From Nocardioides marinisabuli (GTDB taxonomy: Bacteria; Actinomycetota; Actinomycetes; Propionibacteriales; Nocardioidaceae), in assembly GCF_013466785.1 (NCBI RefSeq), contig NZ_CP059163.1:930001-994000 (forward strand): a stretch of 64,000 bases of DNA. The letters are read 5' to 3'. Every line of letters begins with the position of its first letter. Positions within the stretch are counted from its first letter, which is position 1. The position numbers were made by a program, and so were the translations under genes. A model generated the notes under the pieces. It made no database searches. It worked only from the letters and a program-made list of their open reading frames with translations, and was not told where the DNA came from. Below, piece by piece: positions 25,805 to 34,006 of this stretch.

Positions 25805-26228
25805 TGTAGCGGCCGAGGACCCGGGTGAACTCCTCGAGCTCGGCCGCGTCCCAGTCGCCGAGGCGCTCGTCGAGCCACTGGCGGCGGTTCTCGGCGACCG
25901 CCGTGAGCCGCTCCACGGCGCTCGGCGTGGCCGAGATCAGCGAGGCCCGCCCGTCGTCGGGGTCCTGGGTGCGCTCGACGAGGCCGAGCTCGACGAGGTG
26001 GGTGACCTGGCGGCTGATCGCGCCCTTGTCGATGTGGAACATCTCGGCCGCGGCCGAGGCCCGCATCGGACCGTGCTGGCCGAGGTAGGCCAGCATCAGG
26101 TACGACGCCGGCTGCAGGTCGGGGTGCACGGCTCGCGACCGCTCCCCGATCACGCGCTTGACGCGCCGGATGAGCACGCCCACCTCCTGCTCGAGGCGCA
26201 TCAGGGACTCTGCACGTGAGGCGGTCAT
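25782..26228 (-). CDS. MarR family transcriptional regulator
   Basis: 148 aa. Winged helix: YLMLAYLGQHGPMRASAAAEMF, recognition region HIDKGAISRQVTHLVELGLV (about 67-86) and the wing RTQDPDDGRAS. Located downstream of and overlapping the DHA2 exporter gene (ATGA), so exporter and regulator share one mRNA. A palindromic candidate site (27920-27936) lies in the exporter promoter, suggesting autoregulated control of drug efflux. Confidence 0.92.
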   Translation of the reverse strand: MTASRAESLMRLEQEVGVLIRRVKRVIGERSRAVHPDLQPASYLMLAYLGQHGPMRASAAAEMFHIDKGAISRQVTHLVELGLVERTQDPDDGRASLISATPSAVERLTAVAENRRQWLDERLGDWDAAELEEFTRVLGRYNEALNQG

Positions 26229-27892
26229 CGTGGCGGCAGCGTAGCCGTGCCGCCCGCCTCGCGGACCTCGGCGTCCTCGACGAGGTCGGCGGTGGCCTCC
26301 GGCGCGGAGTCCGCCGGCGCGACCGGCACCACGTCGTGGGTGGTGCGCAGCGGGACCTCGCGGATCGCCACGACGCAGACCAGCGCCAGCAGCGCCAGGG
26401 GCGTGGCGACGAGGAAGATGTGGCCGAACGACTCGCCGAAGGCCTGCTCGAAGACCGCACGCACGGGCGCCGGCAGCGCGTCGAGGTCGGGGATCTCGTG
26501 GCTGCTGTGCCCGGCCTCCTCGATGCCGAGGTCGCTCAGGCCGGCGGTGACCTTGGTGGCGACCTGGGTGCTCAGCAGCGCGCCGAGCACCGAGACGCCC
26601 ACCGAGCCGCCGAGCGAGCGGAAGAACGCGACGACCGAGCTGGCGGCGCCCAGCTCGCTCAGCGGCACGTTGTTCTGCACCGCGAGCACCAGGTTCTGCA
26701 TGGTGGCGCCCAGGCCCACGCCGAGCACGGCCATGAACAGGCCGACGACGCGCAGGTCGGTGGTGTCGTCGATGGTGCCGAGCAGGCCGAGGCCCAGCAC
26801 GGTCAGCGTCATCCCGGAGACCAGCCAGCGCTTCCAGAGCCCGGTGGTGGTGATCCGGCGCCCGGAGACGATGCTCGAGACCAGCAGCCCGCCGACCATG
26901 GCGATCGACATCAGGCCGGCGGCGGTGGGGCTCATGCCGCGCGCGGTCTGGAAGTACTGCGAGAGGTAGACCGTCGAGCCGAACATCGCCACGCCGATCA
27001 GCACCGAGGCGGTGGTGGCCAGGGCGATGGTGCGGTCGCGGAAGAGCCGCAGCGGCACGACCGGCTCGACCGCCACCCGCGCCTCGACGTACACCGCGGC
27101 GGCGACGACCAGCAGACCGGCGACCACGAGCAGCGCCGAGGTGACCGACACCCAGTCGAACTGGTTGCCGGCGAGGCTGACCCAGACCAGCAGCAGGCTG
27201 ACGCCGGCCACGATCAGGGTCGCGCCGGTGTAGTCGATGTGGACCTCGCGCTTGACCACCGGCAGGTGCAGGGTCTTCTGCAGCAGCACGAACGCGACCA
27301 CGGCGAAGGGCAGCCCCACGAAGAAGGTGCCGCGCCAACCGAGCGGCGAGTCGACGATCAGGCCACCGATGAGCGGGCCGGAGACGGTCGCCAGCGCGAA
27401 GACCGCGCCGATGTAGCCGGAGTAGCGGCCGCGCTCGCGCGGCGTGATCATGCTGGCGATCACGACCTGCACCAGCGCGGTCAGGCCACCCACACCGAGG
27501 CCCTGGACGACGCGGGCGCCGATGAGGATCTCCATGCTGGGCGCCAGCGCCGCCATCAGCGAGCCGATCGCGAAGATCACCAGCGCGAGCTGCACCAGCA
27601 TCTTCTTGCTGAACAGGTCGGCGAGCTTGCCCCAGACCGGGGTGGTCGCCGTCATCGCCAGCAGCGTGGCGACCACGACCCAGGTGTAGCCGGTCTGGGT
27701 GCCGTCGAGGTCGGCCACGATGCGCGGCAGCGCGTTGGTGACCACGGTGCTCGAGAGCATCGCCACGAACATCGCCAGCAGCAGGCCGCTGAGCGCCTCG
27801 AGCACCTGGCGGTGCGTCATCGCCACCTCGGCGCCGTCCCCGGAGGGCGGACCGGTCGACGGGCTGGGGGCTGGGCTGGCGACCTGGGTCAC
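26225..27892 (-). CDS. DHA2 (EmrB/QacA) family MFS drug exporter
   Basis: About 555 aa, 14 predicted TM helices. Typical motifs: the loop GKLADLFSKK (motif A), GARVVQGLGVGGLTALVQVV (motif C-like region, about 122-141), ITPRERGRYSGYIGAVFALA and SGPLIGGLIVDS. Proton-driven export of hydrophobic antibiotics or dyes; substrate unknown. Start GTG 27892 is chosen because it follows a purine-rich GCGAGAG; upstream in-frame starts at 27907 and 27934 fall inside the promoter/operator. A long structured leader precedes it and marR follows with overlap. Confidence 0.9.
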   Translation of the reverse strand: MTQVASPAPSPSTGPPSGDGAEVAMTHRQVLEALSGLLLAMFVAMLSSTVVTNALPRIVADLDGTQTGYTWVVVATLLAMTATTPVWGKLADLFSKKMLVQLALVIFAIGSLMAALAPSMEILIGARVVQGLGVGGLTALVQVVIASMITPRERGRYSGYIGAVFALATVSGPLIGGLIVDSPLGWRGTFFVGLPFAVVAFVLLQKTLHLPVVKREVHIDYTGATLIVAGVSLLLVWVSLAGNQFDWVSVTSALLVVAGLLVVAAAVYVEARVAVEPVVPLRLFRDRTIALATTASVLIGVAMFGSTVYLSQYFQTARGMSPTAAGLMSIAMVGGLLVSSIVSGRRITTTGLWKRWLVSGMTLTVLGLGLLGTIDDTTDLRVVGLFMAVLGVGLGATMQNLVLAVQNNVPLSELGAASSVVAFFRSLGGSVGVSVLGALLSTQVATKVTAGLSDLGIEEAGHSSHEIPDLDALPAPVRAVFEQAFGESFGHIFLVATPLALLALVCVVAIREVPLRTTHDVVPVAPADSAPEATADLVEDAEVREAGGTATLPPR

Positions 27893-27919
27893 GGACTCTC
27901 GCTTCACGCTGGGCCTAAC

Positions 27920-27936
27920 GGTTGACTTGCGCAACC
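27920..27936. promoter_or_regulatory. Candidate MarR operator before the exporter
   Basis: GGTTG (27920-27924) and CAACC (27932-27936) flank an 8-bp palindrome TTGCGCAA (27927-27934). On the minus strand TTGCGC also fits a -35 with CAGCGT as -10 after 17 bp, so bound regulator would block this proximal promoter. Confidence 0.45.
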
Positions 27937-27969
27937 TTATTCCCCGTGGCGTCCGCCCACAAATAGCAG

Positions 27970-28038
27970 CGACCCGCAGGCGTGGTCCTCGAGACGAGGA
28001 CCGTGCCCGGCGGACGGAGCCGGGCCACCTGCGGGTCG
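27970..28038 (-). promoter_or_regulatory. Three-way-junction RNA structure in the exporter leader
   Basis: Read on the minus strand: an 11-bp perfect closing stem (28028-28038 with 27970-27980) encloses two perfect hairpins, one of 6 bp (28020-28025 with 28005-28010) and one of 8 bp with a 3-nt loop (27995-28002 with 27984-27991). Upstream in the same leader are two more hairpins, at 28058-28098 (7-bp outer and 6-bp inner stem) and 28099-28116 (6 bp). I do not recognise it as a named riboswitch class. Confidence 0.6.
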
Positions 28039-28103
28039 GGCAGCTGCTTGGGATTCGCCAGCAGCGTCAGGGGCACTCCTGCCCCGTCGTCCTGCTGGGG
28101 CTG

Positions 28104-28142
28104 CTAGCGGGCAGCCACCTCACGCGTCCTTGAAGAACACAT
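28104..28142 (-). CDS. Upstream short ORF in the exporter leader
   Basis: A 14-nt sequence complementary to the 16S 3' end with one mismatch (AAAGGAGGTGGTCC, 28161-28148 minus strand) precedes ATG 28142, which opens a 12-codon ORF ending TAG 28104 inside the first leader hairpin. A shorter alternative is GTG 28140 with six codons (VFFKDA) ending at 28120. Such a strong ribosome site before a tiny ORF and stable hairpins suggests a leader peptide for ribosome-mediated control of the downstream exporter. Confidence 0.45.
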   Translation of the reverse strand: MCSSRTREVAAR

Positions 28143-28174
28143 TCTTCGGACCACCTCCTTTCCCGTGTGCGAAA

Positions 28175-28203
28175 ACGGTACGTCGGCGCCCGGGAGCGGA
28201 CAA
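28175..28203 (-). promoter_or_regulatory. Distal promoter of the exporter leader
   Basis: Minus strand: TTGTCC (28203-28198), a 17-nt spacer and TACCGT (28180-28175). Transcription would begin near 28168, a few bases before the strong ribosome site of the leader ORF. Confidence 0.55.
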
Positions 28204-28314
28204 GAGGTTTTGGCCGGCTACGCCCTCCGGACCGGGGGGCTGCCGCGGTGGCTCAGCAACCGTTGCGACTACGCGTTCGGTTGCCAGCGCACCGCTGACC
28301 GGCGCCCAGGGCCC

Positions 28315-28893
28315 TCAGTCGAGCCACCGGCGCATCACCAGCCGGGGCAGCCTGCTCGCCACGGCACCGGTGGTGCCGACGACCTCGAAGCCCACCTTCT
28401 CGAACATCGAGCGGGTGCCGACGAAGGCCATCGTCAGGTCCATCCGCTCCCCCGCAGGGTCGACCGGGTAGGCCTCGACGGCAGGCGCGCCCTCGGACGC
28501 CGCCCAGGCCACCGCCCCCTCGAGGAGCCGGGTGGTGACGCCCTGCCGGCGGTGGCCACCCCGCACGACGACGCAGATGATGCTCCACACCGGCAGGTCG
28601 TCGAGGGGCTTGATGAGACGGGACGCGGCCAGCTTGGGGTTCTCCAAGCGAGGGCCGATGCTGCACCAGCCGACCGGGAGCCCGTCGCGATAGGTCACCA
28701 CGCCGGGCGGCCGGTCGCGGGCGCACAGCGCCCGCGCGGCCTCCTCGCGGTCGCCCCGGCCCAGCTCCTCGACGTCCTGGGCGCGCAGCCGGTGCGAGAG
28801 GCACCAGCAGTGCGAGCCGCGACGGTTCGGGTTGATGACGTCGGCGAAGTCCTCGAACCGGTCCGGCGTGACCGGGTGCGTCTCCCAGGTCAC
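28315..28893 (-). CDS. GNAT family N-acetyltransferase
   Basis: 192 aa. N-terminal RFEDFADVINPNRRGSHCWC and a GNAT core with VWSIICVVVRGGHRRQGVTT (acetyl-CoA loop, about 105-124), LLEGAVAWAASEGAPAVEAYP and the C-terminal FVGTRSMFEKVGFEVVG. The CWCLSHR start resembles a subgroup often annotated only as GNAT. GTG 28893 overlaps the stop of the preceding zinc-ribbon gene (GTGA). Substrate unknown. Confidence 0.85.
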   Translation of the reverse strand: MTWETHPVTPDRFEDFADVINPNRRGSHCWCLSHRLRAQDVEELGRGDREEAARALCARDRPPGVVTYRDGLPVGWCSIGPRLENPKLAASRLIKPLDDLPVWSIICVVVRGGHRRQGVTTRLLEGAVAWAASEGAPAVEAYPVDPAGERMDLTMAFVGTRSMFEKVGFEVVGTTGAVASRLPRLVMRRWLD

Positions 28894-29225
28894 CGGGTCA
28901 CCGCGTCGAGCGGGGGCTCTCGTGGTGCCAGCGCCCGCAGCCCGACGAGCACGCCCTGGGCGACGACCCCGATGCCGAGCAGCAACTGACCGAGCACGAG
29001 CAACGCGATGCCGACGAGGGCCGGCCCACCCGACCCGTCGATGCCGGCGAGGAGCCCAGCCGCGGAGACCAGCGCGCCCACGACGATCCAGACCCAGGGG
29101 CCGGAGGGCTCCTGTAGCCCCGGAGGGGTGTCGCCCAGCGACCCCCCGTCCCCGCAGGTGGGGCAGAGGGAGGCGCGCTCGGGCACCTCGTGACCGTGCC
29201 GGCAGTGACGCAGCTCCGAGACCAT
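28890..29225 (-). CDS. Small zinc-ribbon membrane protein
   Basis: 111 aa. N-terminal zinc ribbon (CRHGHEVPERASLCPTCG: Cys, His, CxxC) followed by two TM helices (about 44-61 and 68-95). Probably a cytosolic metal knuckle on a two-helix anchor; no function known. Translationally coupled to the downstream GNAT gene. A purine-rich GAGGG lies just before ATG 29225. Confidence 0.7.
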   Translation of the reverse strand: MVSELRHCRHGHEVPERASLCPTCGDGGSLGDTPPGLQEPSGPWVWIVVGALVSAAGLLAGIDGSGGPALVGIALLVLGQLLLGIGVVAQGVLVGLRALAPREPPLDAVTR

Positions 29226-29258
29226 GGCCCTCAGGATGCCAGGCCGGGGCGGGCGGGG

Positions 29259-29879
29259 TCAGGCGCCGCGTCCGACACCCAGCGCCTCGAGCACGCCCGT
29301 GCCGCCCTGCAGGACGCCGTCCTCGCCCGCCGCCCGCGAGTGCGGGTCGTCGGTCAGCCGGGTGTCGTGGCAGCCGAAGTCGTCGACGACGACGCCGGTC
29401 AGGTCGCCCTCGTCGGCCAGCACCACCAGCCAGCGCGGGCCGAGGTCGGCGGTGCAGATGCGCTCCGAGGTGTCGACGTCGAGGAGGGCCAGGCCGTCGA
29501 GCGCCTCCACGAGCGATGGCAGGTCACCCTCGGGCACCGGCTCGGCCCGCCCGGCGCGCCGCCAGCCGTACGCCGCGTCGTCGGCCCCGCCCTCCGCCTC
29601 GGCGGGGTCGTAGCGGCACACCCAGGCCCGCCCCACCTCGGGCAGCACCGGCAGCTCGGTGGCGGCCCGGTCGACGGCCGGCCCCTCCGCCTCCGTCAGC
29701 GCCCGCGGGCACGGACGACCGGAGGCCTCGCCCACCTCGTCGGGGGCCGGCTCGTCGGGGGCCGGCTCGGTCGGCGGCGGGTCCTGCGCCACGGGCGCCC
29801 CGGCGCCGTCGCCACCGCAGCCGCCCAGCAGGAGCACCGCGGCCAGGGCCGCACCGGGAGCCGCGAGCCGCGCCACCAT
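29259..29879 (-). CDS. Putative lipoprotein
   Basis: 206 aa. Strong lipoprotein signal, MVARLAAPGAALAAVLLLGG followed by the lipidated Cys (lipobox LGGC, Cys21), then a Pro/Glu-rich linker (EPAPDEPAPDE) and a globular part with four Cys that could pair as disulfides. No family recognised. ATG 29879 shares a base with the pdxH stop (TGATG), so it is cotranscribed with pdxH. Confidence 0.7.
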   Translation of the reverse strand: MVARLAAPGAALAAVLLLGGCGGDGAGAPVAQDPPPTEPAPDEPAPDEVGEASGRPCPRALTEAEGPAVDRAATELPVLPEVGRAWVCRYDPAEAEGGADDAAYGWRRAGRAEPVPEGDLPSLVEALDGLALLDVDTSERICTADLGPRWLVVLADEGDLTGVVVDDFGCHDTRLTDDPHSRAAGEDGVLQGGTGVLEALGVGRGA

Positions 29880-30565
29880 CAGGGCGCCAGCCGTTCGGTG
29901 GCCCACCCGTCACCCGAGCGCCGGTAGACCAGCCGGTCGTGCATCCGGCTCGGCCGCCCCTGCCAGAGCTCGACCTCCTCGGGCAGCACGACGTAGCCGC
30001 CCCACCCGTCGGGCACCGGGACCTCTCCCCCGGCGAAGCGCTCCTCGGCCGCGGCGTACGCCGCCTCCAGCTCCTCGCGCCCGGCGACCACCGAGGACTG
30101 CGCCGAGGCCCAGGCACCGAGCTGCGAGCCACGCGGACGCTCGGCGAAGTACGCGGCGACCACCTCGCGCGAGAGCCGCTCGGCCCTGCCCTCGACCCGC
30201 ACCTGGCGCTCGAGCGGGTGCCAGGGGAAGAGCAGCGCGCAGCGGGGGTCGGCGGCCAGGTCGTCGGCCTTGCGCGAGGCGTGGTTGGTGTAGAAGACGA
30301 AGCCCTCGCGCCCCGCCCCGTCGTCGAGACCCTTGAGCAGCACCGTGCGCGAGGAGGGGGCGCCGTCGCGCGAGACCGTCGAGACCACCATCGCGTTGGG
30401 CTCGTGCAGCCCGGCGGCCCGGGCGTCGGCGAACCACAGCCCGAACATGGCCATCGGGTCGGGCGCCAGGTCGCTCTCGCGCAGCCCGCTGGCGGCGTAC
30501 TCCTCGCGCAGCCCGCGCAGGTCGGGCGAGTGGTCCTCTGTGCTGCCCCGGGTGTGCTCGGCCAT
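29879..30565 (-). CDS. pdxH: Pyridoxamine 5'-phosphate oxidase
   Basis: 228 aa. FMN enzyme oxidising pyridoxamine- or pyridoxine-5'-phosphate to PLP. Motifs: EPNAMVVSTVSRDGAPSSRT, VLLKGLDD, FVFYTNHASRKADDLAADPR (FMN loop, about 94-113), LLFPWHPLERQVRVEG, and the C-terminal signature from ELWQGRPSRMHDRLVYRR to RLAP. All are intact. TACGGT (30578-30573, minus strand) is 7 nt before ATG 30565, so the mRNA is probably leaderless. Confidence 0.95.
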   Translation of the reverse strand: MAEHTRGSTEDHSPDLRGLREEYAASGLRESDLAPDPMAMFGLWFADARAAGLHEPNAMVVSTVSRDGAPSSRTVLLKGLDDGAGREGFVFYTNHASRKADDLAADPRCALLFPWHPLERQVRVEGRAERLSREVVAAYFAERPRGSQLGAWASAQSSVVAGREELEAAYAAAEERFAGGEVPVPDGWGGYVVLPEEVELWQGRPSRMHDRLVYRRSGDGWATERLAP

Positions 30566-30692
30566 GCCCCTCACCGTAGCCACCGGAGGCGACACCGCGC
30601 GGGGTCCCGGGACCGCCACGTGCCGTCCGGACAGCATCACTGACACAATGCGACGGTTTGGACGCTGCCGCACACGACACAGGAGCCACCCG

Positions 30693-31796
30693 ATGACCGA
30701 GGTACACCACGGACTGGAGGGCGTCGTCGCCTTCGAGACGGAGATCGCCGAGCCCGACAAGGAGGGATCCGCGCTCCGCTACCGCGGCGTCGACATCGAG
30801 GACATCGTCGGCCGCGTCCCCTTCGAGAACGTGTGGGGCCTGCTGATCGACGGCGCCTACACCCCCGGCCTGGCCCCCGCCGAGCCCTTCAACCTGCCGG
30901 TGCACACCGGTGACGTCCGCGTCGACGTGCAGGCCGCGGTCGCGATGCTCGCGCCGGCCTTCGGCTTCGGCCAGACCTACGACATCTCCGACGAGCAGGC
31001 CCGCGACGACATCGGGCGCCTCGCCGTCATGGTGCTCTCGTACGCCGCACAGTCGGCGCGCGGGCTCAACAAGGCGATCGTGCCGCAGAAGGAGGTCGAC
31101 GAGGGCGCGACCCTCGCCGAGAAGTTCCTGATCCGCTGGAAGGGCGAGGCCGACCCCAAGCACGTCAAGGCCATCGACGCGTACTGGAGCAGCGCGGCCG
31201 AGCACGGCATGAACGCCTCCACCTTCACCGCCCGCGTCATCACCTCCACCGGTGCCGACGTCGCGGCCGCCTTCTCCGGCGCCATCGGCGCGATGTCGGG
31301 CCCGCTGCACGGCGGCGCCCCGAGCCGCGTGCTCGGGATGATCTCCGACGTCGAGGAGTCCGGCGACGCCGAGGCCTACGTCAAGGGCCTGCTCGACCGC
31401 GGCGAGCGGCTGATGGGCTTCGGCCACCGCGTGTACCGCGCCGAGGACCCCCGCGCCCGCGTGCTGCGCCGCACCGCCAAGGAGCTCGACGCCCCGCGCT
31501 ACGCGGTCGCCGAGGCCCTCGAGAAGGCCGCCCTCGCCGAGCTGCGCGAGCGCCGCCCCGACCGGGTCCTCGAGACCAACGTGGAGTTCTGGGCCGCGAT
31601 CGTCCTCGACTTCGCCGAGGTCCCGGCCAACATGTTCACCTCGATGTTCACCTGCGCGCGCACCGGCGGCTGGTCGGCGCACATCCTGGAGCAGAAGCGC
31701 ACCGGCCGCCTGATCCGCCCCTCCGCGGTCTACACCGGCCCGGGCGCCCGCCCGGCCTCGGAGATCGACGGCTGGCAGGAGGCCTGGGGAGCCTGA
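30693..31796 (+). CDS. Citrate synthase 2
   Basis: 367 aa. Condenses oxaloacetate and acetyl-CoA, the entry to the TCA cycle. Actinobacterial citrate synthase 2 type (like CitA), shorter than the hexameric GltA. Key segments: MSGPLHGGAPSRVLGM (catalytic His, about 204-219), MGFGHRVYRAEDPRA (His and Asp region, about 242-256) and TCARTGGWSAHILEQ. ATG 30693 has an AGGAG ribosome site 7 nt upstream and a CACAAT -10 candidate at 30644-30649, so unlike many neighbours it has a leader. Confidence 0.93.
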   Translation: MTEVHHGLEGVVAFETEIAEPDKEGSALRYRGVDIEDIVGRVPFENVWGLLIDGAYTPGLAPAEPFNLPVHTGDVRVDVQAAVAMLAPAFGFGQTYDISDEQARDDIGRLAVMVLSYAAQSARGLNKAIVPQKEVDEGATLAEKFLIRWKGEADPKHVKAIDAYWSSAAEHGMNASTFTARVITSTGADVAAAFSGAIGAMSGPLHGGAPSRVLGMISDVEESGDAEAYVKGLLDRGERLMGFGHRVYRAEDPRARVLRRTAKELDAPRYAVAEALEKAALAELRERRPDRVLETNVEFWAAIVLDFAEVPANMFTSMFTCARTGGWSAHILEQKRTGRLIRPSAVYTGPGARPASEIDGWQEAWGA

Positions 31797-31804
31797 TCCC
31801 CCGC

Positions 31805-31841
31805 TGGTCGACCGGGTCTCAGCGGAAGACCCGGTCGACCA
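31805..31841. terminator. Perfect 15-bp inverted repeat, citrate synthase / DUF2252
   Basis: Arms 31805-31819 (TGGTCGACCGGGTCT) and 31827-31841 with a 7-nt loop between convergent genes. The stop codon of the DUF2252 gene (31819-31821) lies at the arm-loop boundary. No clear T-tract. Likely a bidirectional terminator. Confidence 0.6.
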
Positions 31842-33297
31842 TCTCGAAGGCGCCCAGCTCCTGGTCGGAGCGGAAGTGGCGGTGGTCGGCCCGCACCCGG
31901 TCGAAGGCCTCGGCGGCGTACTCGACCACGTCCTGCACGAACAGGTCCTCCGGGCCGATCGCCTCGAGCACGTCGGGCTCGATGTCGTGGTCGACCAGCC
32001 CCGCCTCGTCGGAGAGCGCGTGCGACTGCGCCAGCGAGGCGCCGCAGATGGCGGCGTACTTGCGCCACTGCTTGTCGGAGAGGTCGTCGAGGTCGATGTC
32101 GTCGCGGTACGGCGAGCGCTCGCGCACCATGAAGCTCAACCCGTCCATCTCGACCGCCCCGTAGAAGCGGTCCCCGCGCACCAGGTGCACGCCCTGGGCG
32201 TGGGAGATGCGGTCGGCGTTGCCGTCGACGACGTACTCCGAGGGCGGCACCAGGCCCGCGAGCGCCGAGCGCCGCGCCTGCTTGAGCTCGAGCAGCAGGT
32301 CGTCGGAGCCGTCGGCGTTCGGGCCCTCGACCATCAGGTAGTAGCGCGGCAGCCCGAGCGACGCGGTGCCCTGCCCCAGCCGCTGGCACACGTCCTTGAC
32401 CCGCATCGCGCCGGCGCGCTCGGGCACCTCGATGTCGTTGTCGCGCACGAAGCGGTCGAGCGCCTCCTGGAACTCCGGCACCCGTGAGGAGACCGGCACG
32501 TGCTCGTCGTCGGCGCGGAAGCCGCGGCGGAACTCGTCGTGGTACTTGCGCGCCAGCCAGTGCGCCCGGTCCTCCTTCGCCGACTCGAAGAGCTTGCGGA
32601 TCAGCTTGGGCGCGTTGTCCTCGCGCATCTGGCCCTGCTGCTCGGTGGCGTCGGTGGCGTAGCCGCGCATCGCCGACACGTAGCCGCGCACGAAGGCCGC
32701 AGCGATCCGGCGCTGCTGCTTGCGGCCGTGGCCGCCCTCCTCGGCGGCGGCGACCATGAACCCGGTCGCGCCGCGCTTGAGGTCCCAGGTGAACGGCGCG
32801 TAGTAGGCCTCGTCGAAGTCGTTGACGCCGAAGATCGGCACGTCGTCGGCGCTCGGCATCACCCCGAAGTTCTCGGGGTGCACGTCGCCGAGCGTCAGCA
32901 CGGTCGGCATCCAGGCGTCCTCCCCGGCCAGGTCGCGGTAGAAGAGCAGGGCGGTGCCGCGGAAGAACGAGAACAGCGAGTCGTGCAGCTTCTCGAACTT
33001 CTCGACCGCGTCCTGGCTGCGGCTCGAGATCCGGGTCTCGTGGTCCTCGCGGATCGTCTGGCGCACGTGGCGGCGCCGCTCGAGCCCGTCGAGGTGGCGG
33101 GGCAGGAAGACCATCTCGCCCCGGGCGCGCTGCAGCGCCAGCGAGCGGAAGGCCTCGACCCGCGACCCGGTCTGCACCCCGGCCCCCACCGCCCGGGCCA
33201 GCTCCTCCTTGGTCATCGAGGAGCGTCCTCGTACGTCGGCGTCGCGGGCCCGCTGCATCAGCTCGTCGCGCGTCAGGTGGTCGGCGTCATCACTCAT
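31819..33297 (-). CDS. DUF2252 protein with an N-terminal SAP/Rho_N-like module
   Basis: 492 aa. The N-terminus (DHLTRDELMQRARDADVRGR ... TKEELARAV, about 6-37) looks like a small helix-extended-helix (SAP or Rho_N-like) nucleic-acid-binding motif. The rest is DUF2252, which shares features with kinase-like folds: VLTLGDVHPENFGVM (about 131-145, like the aminoglycoside-kinase HGDLHxxN loop) and VNDFDEAYYAPFTWDLKR (DFD metal site). Phosphotransfer activity is conceivable but unproven. ATG 33297 follows a GGAAGGGGGG ribosome site. Confidence 0.8.
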   Translation of the reverse strand: MSDDADHLTRDELMQRARDADVRGRSSMTKEELARAVGAGVQTGSRVEAFRSLALQRARGEMVFLPRHLDGLERRRHVRQTIREDHETRISSRSQDAVEKFEKLHDSLFSFFRGTALLFYRDLAGEDAWMPTVLTLGDVHPENFGVMPSADDVPIFGVNDFDEAYYAPFTWDLKRGATGFMVAAAEEGGHGRKQQRRIAAAFVRGYVSAMRGYATDATEQQGQMREDNAPKLIRKLFESAKEDRAHWLARKYHDEFRRGFRADDEHVPVSSRVPEFQEALDRFVRDNDIEVPERAGAMRVKDVCQRLGQGTASLGLPRYYLMVEGPNADGSDDLLLELKQARRSALAGLVPPSEYVVDGNADRISHAQGVHLVRGDRFYGAVEMDGLSFMVRERSPYRDDIDLDDLSDKQWRKYAAICGASLAQSHALSDEAGLVDHDIEPDVLEAIGPEDLFVQDVVEYAAEAFDRVRADHRHFRSDQELGAFEMVDRVFR

Positions 33298-33384
33298 CCC
33301 CCCTTCCTACCCGTCTGCACCGGCTCCACCCACTCCCCGGCACCTCTCGCCCGGAGGGGTGGTCATGGCCTATGGTCGACGGCC

Positions 33385-33993
33385 ATGACCAGCCGCGAAG
33401 CCGTCCGACTATGGGACGCCGAGGCCCCGGCCTTCGACCTCGCCGCCGACCACGGCCTGCTCGACAAGAACGTGCGGGCCGCCTGGTCGCGTCTGATGCA
33501 CGACCTCCTGCCCCCGCCGGCGAGCCGGGTGGCCGACCTCGGCTGCGGCACCGGCACCCTGGCGCTGCTGCTGGCCGAGCAGGGCCACAGCGTCGACGGC
33601 ATCGACTTCTCCCCCGAGATGGTGGCGCGCGCGCTCACCAAGACCGCCCACGAGCCCGGGGTGAGCGTGACCGAGGCCGACGCCTACGACCCGCCGCTGA
33701 CCCCCGGCGACTACGACGTCGTGCTCTCGCGCCACGTCCTGTGGGCGATGCCCGACCCCGTCGAGGCGCTGCGGCGCTGGTCGGCGCTGCTGGGCCCCGA
33801 GGGCCGGCTGGTGCTCGTCGAGGGCCACTGGTCGCAGGGCGACGGCACCCGGGGCGGCCTGACCGCCCAGGAGGTCGTCGAGGCGCTGCGCAGCATCGGC
33901 CGCACCGGCACCGTGCACCCGCTGCCCGACCCGCACCTGTGGGGCAAGCGCATCGACGACGAGCGGTACGCCGTCGTCAGCCTCGCGCCCTGA
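33385..33993 (+). CDS. Class I SAM-dependent methyltransferase
   Basis: 202 aa. MTSREAVRLWDAEAPAFDLA, AdoMet motif I VADLGCGTGTLALLLAEQG (about 48-66), VDGIDFSPEMVARA, YDVVLSRHVLWAMPDPVEAL and LLGPEGRLVLVEG. UbiE/Methyltransf_11 type; the acceptor is likely a small molecule. TATGGT at 33371-33376 lies 8 nt before ATG 33385, so it may be leaderless. Divergent from DUF2252. Confidence 0.88.
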   Translation: MTSREAVRLWDAEAPAFDLAADHGLLDKNVRAAWSRLMHDLLPPPASRVADLGCGTGTLALLLAEQGHSVDGIDFSPEMVARALTKTAHEPGVSVTEADAYDPPLTPGDYDVVLSRHVLWAMPDPVEALRRWSALLGPEGRLVLVEGHWSQGDGTRGGLTAQEVVEALRSIGRTGTVHPLPDPHLWGKRIDDERYAVVSLAP

Positions 33994-34006
33994 GCGACCG
34001 CCCGGG

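Noticed and set aside
28148..28161. Plus-strand sequence like the 16S rRNA 3' end (ACCACCTCCTTTC)
   Set aside because: No other rRNA sequence surrounds it; it is simply the complement of a strong minus-strand Shine-Dalgarno site.
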